Assembly: GCF_963924675.1 (NCBI RefSeq)
Contig: NC_089224.1
Span: 43,939,158 to 44,003,157 of the forward strand
DNA from: Phocoena phocoena
Lineage: Eukaryota; Chordata; Mammalia; Artiodactyla; Phocoenidae
DNA: 64,000 bases
Direction of reading: 5' to 3'
In this document: positions 10,716 through 23,755 of the stretch, in pieces
Layout: the number at the start of each line of letters is the position of its first letter
Numbering within the stretch: the first letter of the stretch is position 1
Position numbers and translations under genes: made by a program
Notes under the pieces: model-generated
Database searches by the model: none
Seen by the model: the letters and a program-made list of their open reading frames with translations, nothing else
Told to the model about the DNA's origin: nothing

Positions 10716-12164
10716 CCTGTTCTTGGCATCTGAGAATCTGTGTCTGAGTGAAAGCAATTTAAAATTAAGAGTCTAGCAAATCACTTTTGGGAATTCACTA
10801 GAGAACATGACTTCATATGCCTGATAAAATACGATGAAACAAGTAATTCTAAACCATAAGTATTGCATTGACAAGGTAACATTGAGTCAGGTTCTTAAAT
10901 TTAACAGTAAATCAGGGATCCATCATTTAAGTATGTGCCCTTCAAATTATGAGCCATTTAATATGTAAGCATATTAGTGCAAATGGGACTAAACAGCAAG
11001 GGGCTTTGGAAGTGTAAAATCTGTTGGAAAGAAATTTATTTTATACGATGTAGGTGAACTATTGTTAATGTGACAAATTTGCCTGGCATGGAAATATAGC
11101 TTTTTTTCTGTGGACATGAATGTAAAATTGGAGGTGCTGCGAAGTTTACCAATAAGCATCTGTAACTATATTGCTGAAACTTTCCAAATATTTCCCATGT
11201 CAATTTTTATATTCTTTCCTTTATTGTCCAAATTCATCACTCTGACAAGAGTCAAATAACTTCCTTTATCACTGTCTTTCCAATCTCAAGCAATATATGC
11301 ATCTGGAAAAGTCAGTCATTCTCACCAACCTATATTCTCTAAAAAAATCTTTCACAATGAGGTCGACATTCCCAATACAGATTTTGTAACTACTGTGTAG
11401 TCTCTGTGACTTTTCACTGTGAATACCAAAAAATGTGCATTTATAAGCAATCTTTAAGATTAACAAACAAGAGTTGGATTAAATAAGTTACATAAATCTT
11501 TATGGGAAAGCAGTGGATTCTTTTGAGAGCTTGACCTGAAAGTGAAAGTAATTTAACTATGTGCATGCATTTCCTTCTACATGGCTGTATTTTTATATAT
11601 GGCTACACATAGACATTCTCTTTTAAATATATTCTCAGAAATGACCAAGGCCTTCTATTTAAACAATTCAGTACATCCATGACCATTCAGGAAATGATAG
11701 CCATTTGAGAATTATTTCTTTAAAAAGATTTTTAACTAAATGACCCTTGAGGAGTCTTGATAAACTGCAAAATAAATCAATGAGAAAATACAGGTAAAAC
11801 TAATTGAAATTGTATAGGCACTAAAATACAAGACGGCTTATTCCATGAAGAAACTATGACTAGATTTTGTTTTGAGTTTTCTTTTTTTTCCTCTGTGACA
11901 ACTGTCCAGAACTCTTGTGAAACAATACAAGTACTCCATATTCAAAGTTAAGAAAAAGGCTCAAGGAAGCTATAACCATGTAGGCCAGATTCAAGGTAAC
12001 ATCTACAACTAACTTTAAAGCATTGTAAAACTGATTCATAGTAAAAGAAGAGCGAGATAACTGGAGTTGGTATGATTCATTCACTAGTTTAATTCCTTTT
12101 GTGAAAACTATTCCTTTCCATTATCACGCTTTATTTTAATTGTAAATAAAAACCATTTAAAATT
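10716..12164. other. Unassigned sequence
   Basis: AT-rich, ordinary complexity, no gene or confident repeat seen on either strand. Short minus-strand frames at 11269-11466 and 11860-12084 have no recognised domain. Confidence 0.45.
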
Positions 12165-12307
12165 CAACAAGTATTTATTGTGTTTACCACTCATCAGGCA
12201 CTATTCTTTGCACTGGTGATACTTTGGTGAAACAAACAGATAAAAGATCTCAGTCCTTGTGAAATTCTGTATTTTCACAAAAGGAGGCAAACAATAAAAT
12301 ACAATGA
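12165..12307 (-). repeat. L2 LINE 3' end fragment, left part, split by L1
   Basis: AACAAGTATTTATTG...CATCAGGCACTATTCTTTGCACTGGTGATAC resembles the reverse complement of the L2 3' end (normally ...ATTTATTGAGCACCTACTATGTGCCAGGCACTG...). A matching continuation seems to resume at 12661 after the L1 insertion. Confidence 0.7.
12296..12307. repeat. Target-site duplication, left (L1 12308-12648)
   Basis: AAAATACAATGA repeated exactly at 12649-12660. Confidence 0.85.
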
Positions 12308-12648
12308 AGAACCTAGGGTTAGGACAGGAATAAAGACTCAGATGTAGAGACTGGACTTGAGGACATGGGGAGGGGGAAAGGTAAGCTGGGATGAAGTGAA
12401 AGAGTGGCATGGACTTATATATACTACCAAATGTAAAATAGATAGCTAGTGAGAAGCAGCTGCATACCACAGGGAGATCAACTCAGTGCTTTGTGTCCAC
12501 CTAGAGGTGTGGGATAGGGAGTGTGGGAGGGAGACGCAAGAGGGAGGAGATATGGGGATATATGTAAATGTATAGCTGATTCACTATGTTATAAAGCAGA
12601 AACTAACACACCATTGTAAAGCAATTATACTCCAATAAAGATGTTAAA
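12308..12648 (+). mobile_element. 5'-truncated L1 3'UTR insertion
   Basis: Only the 3'UTR, starting at the AGAACCTAGGGTTAGGAC point, with the G-rich block at 12511-12531, an AATAAAG signal near 12635 and a very short A-tail. Flanked by a 12-base duplication. Same 3'UTR type as 1-433 and 19170-19809. The minus-strand frame at 12201-12470 runs through L2 and L1 and is not a gene. Confidence 0.92.
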
Positions 12649-12700
12649 AAAATACAATGAGTATGGTAAGTGAGATTAGAGTGCCAATGGCTTGGTCATG
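12649..12700 (-). repeat. Right duplication and continuation of split L2
   Basis: 12649-12660 is the duplicated target. The next bases (AGTATGGTAAGTGAGATTAG) read like the further L2 segment that would follow the left part. Short, so tentative. Confidence 0.5.
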
Positions 12701-12779
12701 CACTGAATCCACTTTTAAACAGAAAGGTACAGGTAGGCTACTACTACATTGCTAAATTCACTTATGAGTTCTAGTAGAA

Positions 12780-13440
12780 AAATTTTTTTGGATTTGTTAG
12801 GATTTTCTACATAAACAATGCTGTTATATGTGAATGAAGACAATTTTACTTCTTCCTCCTTAATATTCATAACTCTATTTCATTTTCATGCTTATTGTAC
12901 TGGCTAGAGCCTCCATTATGATGCTGATTATAAATGATGACAGTGGATATCCTTGTTTTGTTCCTGTAAGGGATAAAGATTCAATATTTCACCATTAAGT
13001 TGTTGACTCTATGTTTTCTGAAGAAGTTACCTTCTATATTTGGAAAACAATCTTGTTATGTACCTATAATGTTAAATTTTAATGTTAAACTAACCTTGCA
13101 TTCCTAGGGTAAATCTACTTGGTCATTATGTTTTATATTTTTATGTGTTTCTGGGTTCCATTTGCTAATACACTGTTTAACATTTTTATACCCATGTACA
13201 AGAGGGATGCTGGTCTCTGATTTTCTTACCTTGTAATATTTTTGCCACATTTTAGTGTCATGTTTGTGTTGGATTCATAAAAACAGGTTGAAAAATATTT
13301 CCTTATTTTGTATTTTTGTAAGAGATTTTGTGAGATTGGCACTATTTCTTAGATGTTTGATAGAATTCACCAATGAAATCATATGGCTTTGTAATATTTT
13401 TTATCAAGAGTTCTTATAATGAGTTCAATTTTTAAAAGAT
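12780..13440 (-). mobile_element. Old L1 ORF2 fragment (reverse transcriptase region), minus strand
   Basis: The plus strand reads as the complement of ORF2. The ATCCTTGTTTTGTTCCTG block corresponds to the 'SGTRQG' region, CTAACCTTGCATTCCTAGGGTAAAT to the 'FIPGMQG' region, and TTTGATAGAATTCACCAATGAAATCATATGG to the '[11 protein letters not shown]' region. Many indels and no surviving frame; an older subfamily than the CHR-era L1s. The 3' boundary is approximate. Confidence 0.85.
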
Positions 13441-15829
13441 ACCGGAACATATATATTTTTACTGCTTTTTATTTCTCTTCCCCTCTAGGGTTTAGCCTTT
13501 AGCTAAATTTCCAACGTCCTCAGCTGCACTGTCTGAGAGAAAAGAGAAGGGAAAAGAAAGAAGAGAGAAATAGAAATCATTTTTTTGGTTAGGAGCACAA
13601 TCTGTGGTAACCTTGACCTTGAATCTCTACTGCCCATCAGCAACTGGAAATAATTTCTTGGAGAACTAGTTCTAAAATCCAAGGATATGTGTTTAATCAG
13701 TCTAGCATGGCTCTACAAGTGGCATTCTCGACTTTCTTTATTCAAGACGTAAAGAAGATTAGCTAATATGTTTGCCCTCTGTATAGAAGCGGCACAAGGG
13801 AGCTACCAGAGATAAGACAGACTCTCACAGATATTTTAATGTTTGTGTAGGACTTATCTTTAAAAGAACTCAGCATATTTAAAATAATGAACCAAAGAAA
13901 ACAAGCAACCTAAATGGAGATTTAGGTCACAATAGCTGAGGAACTTCATTGAAAATAATCAAACAAGGCTGATCCACATCATGTGCTTTGTGCCTGACTC
14001 TCGGGTCTTACTCAAAGCTGGCAGTGCAATTTTTCTCTTCCAAGCTTGACCCACTTGTGCATGGTGCTGATAATTATTTCAGTCTAAATTCCGTATTTTA
14101 GAAAGCTTCCCAAATTTTGCATAGTGCTGCATAAGACAATCATTAAAAGAGATACAAGTTTAATCAATCATTAAAAGAGATACAAGTTTAAGTGTAAACT
14201 TTTTATGGGAAATCAAATAACTTATATGATAAAATATCTGTGTTTGAAGTTTGTACTTAAGATGGTCTGGGGCATCCATCAGTTGAAGTGTATGGTCCTT
14301 TATTTTCTCAGATTAGCTACTAAGCCAGGAAAAAGTTATGTACCATATTGATTTTTCCTGTAAAACTAGCAAAAATTATTTCTTATAGAGGGTCATTTAT
14401 TTTTAAATGGGGCATAGCAGTTGTTGCAAAAGGCAAAAGTTGACTTTGAAAAACTAAGTGAAAGGAAAAGAAAACTTCCAAAAGCACAGAACTTAAACTA
14501 CAATTGGGAAACTAAGTTTTCCCAGTTAGTAGTTAAAAAGTTATCTACACAGCCCTATATAGTATTTTAAAATCAATATGCCCCCTAATTCAACAGATTA
14601 ATAAGAATATTGAAAAAGGCTTATTTTAAGTTATTCAAAATTATTTTGTCTGTAACTCAGTAATTATAAACATTACACAAGAATATAGAGCTGTAGCAAT
14701 AAAATCCAGTGAGAAAAGACATGATATCCATTAGTGAGGTAGCAACATAGTGAGTCATGTAATGTATATTAAAACTGATCATTGGTTATTGGCCAAAAGT
14801 TCAACAGTTTCATTCATTTTAATTCTTTGCTATTAAGAAAAACTATGCTAAATATTCCAAAATATTCCAAATTACCAAAGGGTCATTAACTCAAAAGTTA
14901 TCCATATGATGATTACTAAGAAAAAACTTACTTAATGAATACAGAGACATTTTAATTAAATCCTTTGAAAAGTAGAAATGAGGGATATAAATAATTTAAT
15001 AGTAGGTAGATGAACTAAGGTAAAGTCAGTGAAAGAGAAAAATGAAATTGTTTATTAAGAGCTCTGTCCTCGACTGACAGGAAGAGTCAGCAATAAAAGC
15101 TGATCAGTGTTCTTAAGATTAATAAAATATATTCCCTAGCAAAACTAAAAGGGAAATAAGAATGCATGCTATATTGTTCATCATTCCATAAAGTTATTAT
15201 TTTGGGAAAAAGTAACAATTATGTATAAGTGTTTTATATATATATGAACATATATAGATGCAGGATACATAAAATAAAAAATTGATTCTAATTTGAAAAA
15301 GTTAAGATATACGCCAAGCAAAAATAAAAATCTCTACTAGCATACAAAAGTTCTTTGAAATATTTTATAGGATAATAATAACTAATAAATTATTATTTAA
15401 ATAATAGTTATAAAGTTTAATAATTTTAGAAGTGAAGGCCTTAAGACTTTCATGAAACCCATAATTCCTCTGACATATGTATTATTCCAGACAATAATAG
15501 ATGAACATTTTCCCCAAATTAGTAAAATTGTGAAATTAAATATAGGTAAAATTGTACAAATTTGCATATAAAGAATTACCATTCTCATGGTTTTCATTTT
15601 ATAAACATATCTTAATGTAAGAATAAGCTAAATAAAATCAGCAATAAATTAAATTTATAGTGAACCATGACCAAAGAAGTTTATTAAACTTTTGAAAAAT
15701 AATTTTTATTAAGAAAGACAGTAATGTAATTTATATATCTACACTTCATGAGAGAAATAATGATCTTTATAGAGCCTGAACAAACTTCCTGATTAAAAAA
15801 CAAAACAAAAACAAATTAAATAAATTGTA
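13441..15829. other. Unassigned sequence
   Basis: About 2.4 kb of AT-rich sequence with no confident gene or repeat, apart from the short tandem duplication at 14137-14190. The A-rich texture of 14600-15600 could hide very old repeats. Confidence 0.4.
14137..14190. repeat. Two-copy tandem duplication, 28-base period
   Basis: CAATCATTAAAAGAGATACA plus TAGTTTA-like ending (26 identical bases) occurs at 14137-14162 and again at 14165-14190. The copies are identical, suggesting a recent local slippage event. Confidence 0.85.
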
Positions 15830-16800
15830 TTGAACCAGGGATGGAAAGATCTTAAACAAAATGAAGAATATCCTCAAAAGACCCAACTTTGTATTTAATA
15901 ATGAATGAAAACATATCTTCCCACTGAAACCAGTACCTAGAAAACATTAAAACCCGTATCATGATGACTATGGAGGAAATAATAAAAAGAGAGATTTTGT
16001 ATACGATAGGGAAAAAATACAGTATTATCAATACACAGATAATTGTTTACTTAGAAAACTCAAGAGGATCAACTGAAAACAAGCTTAAGATATGACAGAA
16101 TTAAGTAAGATACATAATACAAAGAGGTGAAAATAGCAAAAAATAAAATGCTGAAAAAGAATATTTTATGTATGGATATTCATTATTTTATATAGCCATA
16201 ATAATATAAGGAACAGATCATCAGTGTAAGGATAGAACTATAGATAATTGCAATAAAAAAGAATATCCTCCCCAAATGCCTAATATATTAAAAGGTAGTA
16301 AATATTAAAGATATTACTTCAAATAAGTGAATAAGTCTAGACTATATTTTCAATCAATGGTTGAGAAAATGAATTAATTATTAGGTAAAATAAAGTGATA
16401 TCTTATTCACACCATACAATGCATCTTCTGGGTTTACTAATTATTTTTTTAATGTAGACATATAAAAAATTAATCCACAAAATATGCAGAAGAAACATAG
16501 TTTTTACTCATTTACTATCAAAGTAGTTACAGACTTTCTGACATAAAAGGAAAGAAACTATAAATAAAATATTTTATAGATTTGAAGACACACAATTTAA
16601 AAAATTGTGTCCAAAATCAATCAGATGGCAGTGAAAAGTGGGTATTTTTTTCACATGTTAATGGATAATGGCCTTAGAAAATAATGCTAAGGATATGTTT
16701 GCCAGTTTGCAAAATAAGTTTTAAAAGAGCCAATTATTTGCTAAAAAAAGAAACATTAAAATATGTTGGCGTTGTTCACCTATTAACTTGCAAAGGTAAA
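15830..16800 (+). mobile_element. Very old L1-like remnant (possible ORF2 remains)
   Basis: A-rich. Scattered matches to ORF2, such as ACTTAGAAAACTCAAGAGGATCAACTGAAAA near 16050, which resembles the segment after the FADD box. Very diverged and full of indels; could be HAL1 or L1. No frame persists. Confidence 0.4.
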
Positions 16801-16889
16801 AAGCAATAAAAGCCAATGTTTTCAAGGTATGTGAAACCAGTACTCTCATATTCCTTTTTATCAAAGACTATGATGGTTAAATTATACAT

Positions 16890-17085
16890 TTATCTTATAT
16901 AATCATCTCATAAAGCCTACCTCTAAAATAGTAATATCTTCATTTTAGGTGAAAGGAAGCAGTGTGGTAGAGTTTAAATGATCTACTCATGGTCACGCAG
17001 CAAGATGCAGAACAACATTAGGACCCATGCCTAACTCCAAAGTCCTTACTTTTCTATATGCTTTCCTCCGACCCACATATTTGTT
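16890..17085 (+). repeat. MIR SINE fragment
   Basis: ATCTTCATTTTAGGTGAAAGGAAGC ... CATGGTCACGCAGCAAGATGCAGAAC ... TAACTCCAAAGTCCTTACTTTTC follows the MIR core and 3' half in order. Confidence 0.85.
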
Positions 17086-17529
17086 CCCTTAATTAAAGCA
17101 CAGGGAGGCAACAATAAAGTGGTAGGGGTTTCTGATTTGAACTGCTAACTGTAAACCCTTCTACTTCTTCTTTATTCTAAAATATTCTTTAGAACCATCA
17201 AAATAACAAATAAAGTAAGGGAGCAAATTCGTAACGTGGAAAAACCATGAAGAATGCCATAGCTGGTCAGAACCATGAGGAATTCCTGGAACCTATGACA
17301 GTTAATTAGATTTATTCAGAAGCCTATGGAACTGAGGAGGCTCCAACACGATAGAAATAAAATGGGAATTAAAATAAATACAATAAAGTAAAATAATGAG
17401 TACTCTCAGAAGAAAAACAGGATATCTTCAGGATTAAAGGTAGCAGGGCATGGTAGAGGAAACAGAGTCATCAGTTAAAGAATTAAAGGGCTATGCATAT
17501 AAAACAGATTTCTCCTATGTGCATCTAGA

Positions 17530-18850
17530 TGTTAAAACATCAAGCACAGCCAGCTTTTCAAATGAAAGAGGAAATCCTGACCCTGATTACTTTCTGAGGA
17601 TCTGCTGAGTAGAGAAATGTTAGGTCCAGAGTTAAATAGCAGCCAATACAAAAGACTGAGAGTTTCTTCACTCCCCACACCAGCTAATCTGACACCCTCA
17701 AGACTTTTCCTTTGGCCATATATTATGCACTTGCCCCCCAACTTTGCAACCACTAGAATGGGGACCAGGATACCTATTACAGATGTAGCCCTCACTAAGA
17801 CTGAACCAGGGAATTTCATGTGAGCTTGGGGAAATATCCTCAAACTACCAATATTGATCAATACAGACCTTTACTTTTAAACATGGCACTACAACAAAGA
17901 ATCACCAAGTTTTTGAGGAAATCAGCATCATGAAAAGAAGAGATAACCAATCACAGAAAAGAGAAAAATTAATATGTGGAATGAGTGTATATTAAGGAAA
18001 TAAAAGATATATGTATGCAATTCAAATCCATTGAGATTATTGAAAGGTTGTCATACGGACAAAAGTAAAAGTTACTATTATACAAAAAAAATAATTAGAA
18101 CATTGAAAATTAAAAACATAATAGGTGAGATTTTAAAAGTAAATAGACAAAAAGCAAAAAATTTGAATAACCTAACTGTAGAAAAAGTGAATAAAGGAAA
18201 TGGAGAAGAGGGAATAAAAAATAAATAATTTTCCTGAGCTGAAAAAACCCTCAAGCATGGATGTTAGTGGTGGTGCTGAAGGAGATCTACAGACCTAGTG
18301 CAGACATTTAAGAATTCCAAAGTTAAAATGCTTCATAGTAGCTTCCTATGAAGAAAGCAGGCAAACAAAAGGTGACTGTTGTCACAGGGATTAGAATTAG
18401 ACTAGCATCAGATTTTTGTTTTGTAACTCAGGATGTTTGAAAAAAATGGAGAAATATTTTTAAATTCCAAAAGAAAATTGTAAATGTAAAACTTTATAGA
18501 CTTCAAAAATATTATTCACTTTTGGGAGGAAGAAAATAACGTATTCCAACTTGGAGGTTTTAATTGAGGTCAAGAACTACTGAACTCATAAAACACAAAA
18601 ACGCAGTGTTGAGCAAAGAAGCCAGAAAAAATTAGAGTTGAATATACATAATGGCTGAGATTGTGAGTGTAAACCTTACGACAATCAATAAAATTTACAT
18701 CTATAAAAGTAGAAGCATATTGAAAATATAATAAAGACCAGAAATTAAAACTCCAGAAGAATTCAACAAAATATGGGATATTGGAAGGAAACGGAGAAAG
18801 TGACAGCTTGCAAAAAGTATTTTTATTTGGAAGGAAATGTTATAGTTGCT
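17530..18850 (+). mobile_element. Very old L1/HAL1-like remnant including ORF1 remains
   Basis: From about 18230 the order TTTTCCTGAGCTG..., then the tail of the ORF1 region and a GCATCAGATTTTTGTTTTG stretch lay along the end of L1 ORF1. The 65-residue frame at 18031-18228 is Lys/Asn-rich and sits where the ORF1 coiled coil would be. The part before 17900 is uncertain and may be a different element. No intact frame. 18851-19155 is unassigned. Confidence 0.5.
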
Positions 18851-19155
18851 GATGAGTTCACCATGTTGATAGAGAAATATGTTTAAATATTAAACAAATG
18901 TTTAATATAAATGTTACATAAATAATGGTGGAGTCACCATATTAGCACTCGATTACCAATCTCAAGATTTTTTTAATATGAGAAAAAATAAGCTCTGTCT
19001 TTTAAAATTACTTATTCTTATATGCAGTGGAACCTCATTCTGACCAACATATTTTCTATCTGGGCGAAAAAAATAAGCTCATCATGGGTTTTTTTTTTTT
19101 TTTTAACATTTGAGATTTTAGCTTCAAATTTCTATTTATTTTTTATGATTACCTT

Positions 19156-19169
19156 AAGATGTAATAGGA
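19156..19169. repeat. Target-site duplication, left (L1 19170-19809)
   Basis: AAGATGTAATAGGA repeated exactly at 19810-19823. Confidence 0.9.
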
Positions 19170-19809
19170 AAACCATAATTCAAAAAGAGTCATGTACCAA
19201 AATGTTCATTGCAGCTCTATTTACAATAGCCCGGAGATGGAAACAACCTAAGTGTCCATGAACGGATGAATGGATAAAGAAGATGTGGCACATATATACA
19301 ATGGAATATTACTCAGCCATAAAAAGAAACAAAATTGAGCTATTTGTAATGAGGTGGATAGACCTAGAGTCTGTCATACAGAGTGAAGTAAGTCAGAAAG
19401 AGAAAGACAAATACCGTATGCTAACACATATATGCGGAATTTAAGAAAAAAATGTCATGAAGAACCTAGGGGTAAGACAGGAATAGAGACACAGACCTAC
19501 TAGAGAATGGACTTGAGGATATGGGGAGGGAGAAGGGTAAGCTGTGAGACAGCGAGAGAGCAGCATGGACATATATACACTACCAAATGTAAGGTAGATA
19601 GCTAGTGGGAAGCAGCCACATAGCACAGGGAGATCAGCTCGGTGCTTTGTGACCGCCTGGAGGGGTGGGATAGGGAGGGTGGGAGGGAGGGAGACGCAAG
19701 AGGGAAGAGATATGGGAACATATGTATATGTATAACTGATTCACTTTGTTATAAAGCAGAAATTAACACACCATTGTAAAGCAATAAAAAAAAAGAATCA
19801 TAAAAAAAA
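19170..19809 (+). mobile_element. 5'-truncated L1, unusual 3' end
   Basis: Last part of ORF2 and the G-rich 3'UTR (G-block at 19662-19692), very close to the L1 at 23736-30897. Its 3' end differs: after GTAAAGCAAT it goes directly into an A-run, skipping the usual TATACTCCAATAAAGATG, then carries GAATCAT and a second A-run. Flanked by a 14-base duplication. Confidence 0.93.
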
Positions 19810-19823
19810 AAGATGTAATAGGA
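19810..19823. repeat. Target-site duplication, right (L1 19170-19809)
   Basis: Exact copy of 19156-19169. Confidence 0.9.
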
Positions 19824-21364
19824 GGTCATTTTCCCCCTCTCATTGGTTATTGTATTCCATTTTCCACTAGATATATATTTCTTGCTAACATGCATCCTTT
19901 AGTAATACTTAAATATCCATTTTCTTTGCATTTCTGAAAAGACCTGTATTTTCTCCCTCACTATTAATGATAGTTTAGTTACCATTATTTCTATAAATGT
20001 ATAAAACTTTAAGTTAAATTTTTTTATGATAGTAATTTGAAGACAATGTCTTCTTAAATTCAATGTAACAAATAGGAAAGTTAAGGTCAATATGATTTCT
20101 GTTATTTAAATAGTCGGTTACTTCTCATTAGGAAGCTTTCATAATTTTTCTCTTTTACTACAGGGTTCTAAAATTTTGCTATGATATGTATAAGAGTGGT
20201 TTTTGTTTATCTGGCTTGGGACTGGTTGTGCCCTTTCCAATTGAGGATTATGCCTTTTAAACAACACATTCTTTTTTTTTTTAATATACCTTTTATTTTT
20301 GGTAAGGACAATTTAAGTTCTACTCTCTTAACAAATTTCAATTTTATAATACAGTGTTATCAATTATAACTGATAACTGTAAACAATATATTTTTATAAG
20401 ATTTATGTTGGAAGAGGGATAACCAATAGGCTTAATTCTTCTTGAACTGGAAGTGCATCACCTATACTTTCAGTAAGTGGATATGTGTGCTCAAACTTCC
20501 ATCTGAAAAATGTTACAGTTTGACTTTGTCCCCAAGTAACCTGAGCTGATGTGGCAAGTAGCCCAACTGTACAAACATAGAAATTCTGAATAATATAACA
20601 ATTTTCAAAATAAATAACTTCTTTAAAATAAAGTGAAATTCCAAGTGCTGGAAACAAAGAACAAAATCAAAACCAGTTCAGGAAGTGAGCAGGTAATGCC
20701 AACGGCCCTCAGGGGTTTTGGACTTAGCTATAGACCCTAGATCCCTAGAAAGCAAAACACCAGAAAGGAATCCCTAAGATATATCTTGCAGCTCCAAAGA
20801 GCTGGAGCACCTGTGAATAGGGACTGGAAATATTATTCCCTTTCTTGGGAATCGACACAAATTCTTATATCTTTGAGTCACAAAAATCATCTCTGAGGAA
20901 TCAAGTAGAACCCATTAATATGTAGAAGGAATTGTAAGGTTAAAAAGTAAAATGTAAGTGAAGTCGGGGTCATTGACTCATTCAGAGTCAAGGCAAACAA
21001 AGGAAGTTAACTTTTTATTTCTGGGCAACATACACTTGTATTAAAAGAAAAATAAATATGACCTCACAATAACAATATTAAAGTTTAAACAGGAAAAGCA
21101 ATCAACAGCTGAAAGTTTCAGTAAATACAACAAACAAAAAATTAGTATCCCAGGAATGGAATATCAGAATGTTCTGAAAAAAAAAATCTAAAAATTCAAA
21201 GTGATCGTGATGGCTAATGATCTAAAGCATCAGTGTTTTATATTGTTTAGTGTTCAATAATTATAGATCTTCTCCTGTGACAAAATTAAATTTTGTTCTG
21301 ATCTATAAAAATAAAATAAATTTTCACAATTATTACTTCTTAGAATAGTAAAAAATAATATTAA
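19824..21364. other. Unassigned sequence
   Basis: AT-rich; no gene or repeat recognised. 20660-20900 is less AT-rich and of ordinary complexity, with no recognised family. Confidence 0.4.
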
Positions 21365-22598
21365 ATATTGTTAAAATGGCCATACTACCCAAAGAAATCT
21401 ACAGATTTAATGCAATTCCTATCATATTACTGACATTTTTCACAGAACTAGAACAAATAATCCTGAAATTTATATAGAAGCACAGAAGACAAAGAATTTT
21501 CAAAGCAATCCTGAGGAAAAAGAAAAAAGCTGGAGGCATAATGCTCCCAGACTGCAGACCATACCACAAAGCTACAGCAATAAAAACAGCATGGTACTGG
21601 CACAAAAACAGACATATAGATCAATGGAACAGAATAGAGAGCCCAGAAATAAACCCATGCATCTATGATCAATTAATCTTCAACAAAGGAGGCAAGAATA
21701 TACAATGGGGAAAAGAGGGGATCATCAGCAAGTGGTATGGGCAAAGCTGGAGAGCCTCATGTAAATCAATGAAATTAGAACACTCCCTCATACCATATAC
21801 AAAAATAAACTGAAAATGGTTTAAAGACCTAAATATAAAACATGACACGGTAAAACTCCTAAAAGAGAACATAGGCAGAGCACTCTTTAACACAAACTGT
21901 AGCAACATTTTCTTGGATCAGTCTCCTAAGTCAAAAGAAATAAAAGCAAAAATAAACAAATGCAACATAATTAAACTTAAAAGCTTTTGCACAGCAAAGG
22001 AAACCATAAACAAAACAAAAAGACAACCTACAGAATGAGAAAAAATATGTGCAAATGATGTGACCAACTGGGGCTTAATTTCCAAAATATATTGTACAGC
22101 TACTACAACTCAATATTGAAAAAGCAAACAATCCAATCAAAAACTGGGCAGAAGACCTAAATAGGTATTTCTCCAAAGAAGACATACAGATGGCCAATAG
22201 GCACACAAAAAGATGCTTAACATCGCTAATTATTAAAGAAATGCAAAACTGCAATGAGGTATCACCTCATACTGGTAAGAAAGGCCATCATCAAACAGTC
22301 TAAAGATAATAAATGCTGGAGAGGGTGTGGAGAAAAGGGATCCCTCCTAAACTCTTGGTAGGAATGTAAATTGGTGCAGCCATTATGCAGAACAGTAAGG
22401 AGTTTCCTTAAAAAAATAAAATTGGGTTACCATATGATGCAGCAACCCCACTCCTGGGCATATATCTGGGAAAGGCAAAAACACTAATTCAAAAAGATAC
22501 ATGCACCCCAATGTTCATAGCAGCACTATTTACAATGGCCAAGACATGGAAGCAACCTAAGTATCCATCAACAGATGAATGAGTAAAGAAGATGTGGT

Positions 22599-22649
<51 letters not shown>

Positions 22650-23080
22650 ATGGATTATTACTCAGTCATATACAAGAATGAAATATTGCCATTTGTAGCA
22701 ACATGGATGGACCCAGAGAATATTATACTAAGTGAAGTAAGTCGGACAGAGAAAGACAAATACATATCACTCAGATGTGGAATCTAGAAAATAATACAAA
22801 TGAATTTATTTACAAAACAGACCCATAGGCACAGAAAACAAACTTATGGTTACCAAAGGGGAAGGGGGGCAGGAGGGATAAATTAGGAGTGTGGGGTTAA
22901 CAGATACATACTACTATATATAAAATAGATAAGCAACAAGGATTTATAATAACCTATAATAGAAAATAATCTGAAAAATAATATATATATAAATGTAACT
23001 ATATCACTCTGCCTTACACCTGGAACTAATTCAACATTGTAAATCAACTATGCTTCAATAAACAATTAAAATTAAATTTA
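21365..23080 (+). mobile_element. 5'-truncated L1 (last third of ORF2 and 3'UTR)
   Basis: Begins at about ATGGCCATACTACCCAAAG (ORF2, after the reverse transcriptase domain) and runs through the Cys-rich C-terminal region to a 3'UTR of the type also seen at 38056-44838, ending near AACTATGCTTCAATAAACAATTAAA. Stops and frameshifts are spread through it; the longest surviving piece is 90 codons (21541-21813). It contains an (AC)n tract at 22601-22646. No clear duplication seen. Confidence 0.92.
22601..22646 (+). repeat. (AC)23 microsatellite inside L1
   Basis: Forty-six bases of uninterrupted AC. It lies in the ORF2 stretch GATGTGG...ATGGATTATTACTCAG, where siblings read 'ACATATATACAATGG', so the array grew within the L1 after insertion. 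Confidence 0.97.
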
Positions 23081-23735
23081 AAAATCAACGTGAAGGTGTG
23101 GTTCAATCATTTGTAACAAATATTCTTAGGCTAAGTAAAATAGAAAATTACAAAAGATTATCTTCATGCTTTTTGTTCCAAGGAAGTGAAAACAATTTTT
23201 TTCCTGAAAAGCTTAACATAGTATTCCCACCATCCCCTTTACTAATATACACAAGTAGCTAGATTAAATTATCTGACCATGAATAGTAAATAAAAAATTC
23301 CTCTTGAGTCTGAGAACTGGTCACATTTTATGAAACTCCATCAGGATTTCTACAAAGCAAGGATTTTTCTCAAATATTTAATCACTTTCTGTTTTTCTAT
23401 TTGGTATGTCATATTTTTGTATATATATGTATAAGTATAAAATATTTAATGATAAAGCAAATTGACAAATGAGCAGAGTGGCTTGTATAACATTAGAAGG
23501 TATTTAATAAGTGGGAAGTCAATCAGGTAATATAGTCAAATCAAATTTTATTTTCTGCCAACAAATTAGTTAAAATATAGATTTCTAAACAAGGTATTTC
23601 TATATTTTTCATTAAAAAAATCAGGCAAGAATGAATTTGGTTGATTGAAACAGCTAGAATATTCAAATCAGAATTGGTCACATTTGCAGGGTAGCAGGTT
23701 GAGCGCCTCCTTTTTCCTAAAATCAAGATATACAG
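23081..23735. other. Unassigned sequence
   Basis: Ordinary AT-rich sequence. No gene or repeat recognised. Confidence 0.45.
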
Positions 23736-23748
23736 AGAGGCTTCTGGG

Positions 23749-23755
23749 AAGATGG
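23749..23755 (+). promoter_or_regulatory. Putative YY1-type site at L1 5' end
   Basis: AAGATGG followed by TGG. In primate L1 a YY1 site at the same position sets the transcription start. Here this is by similarity only. Confidence 0.55.

Noticed and set aside
22601..22646. Possible CRISPR-like or tandem array
   Set aside because: It is a plain (AC)n microsatellite within an L1; no spacers.
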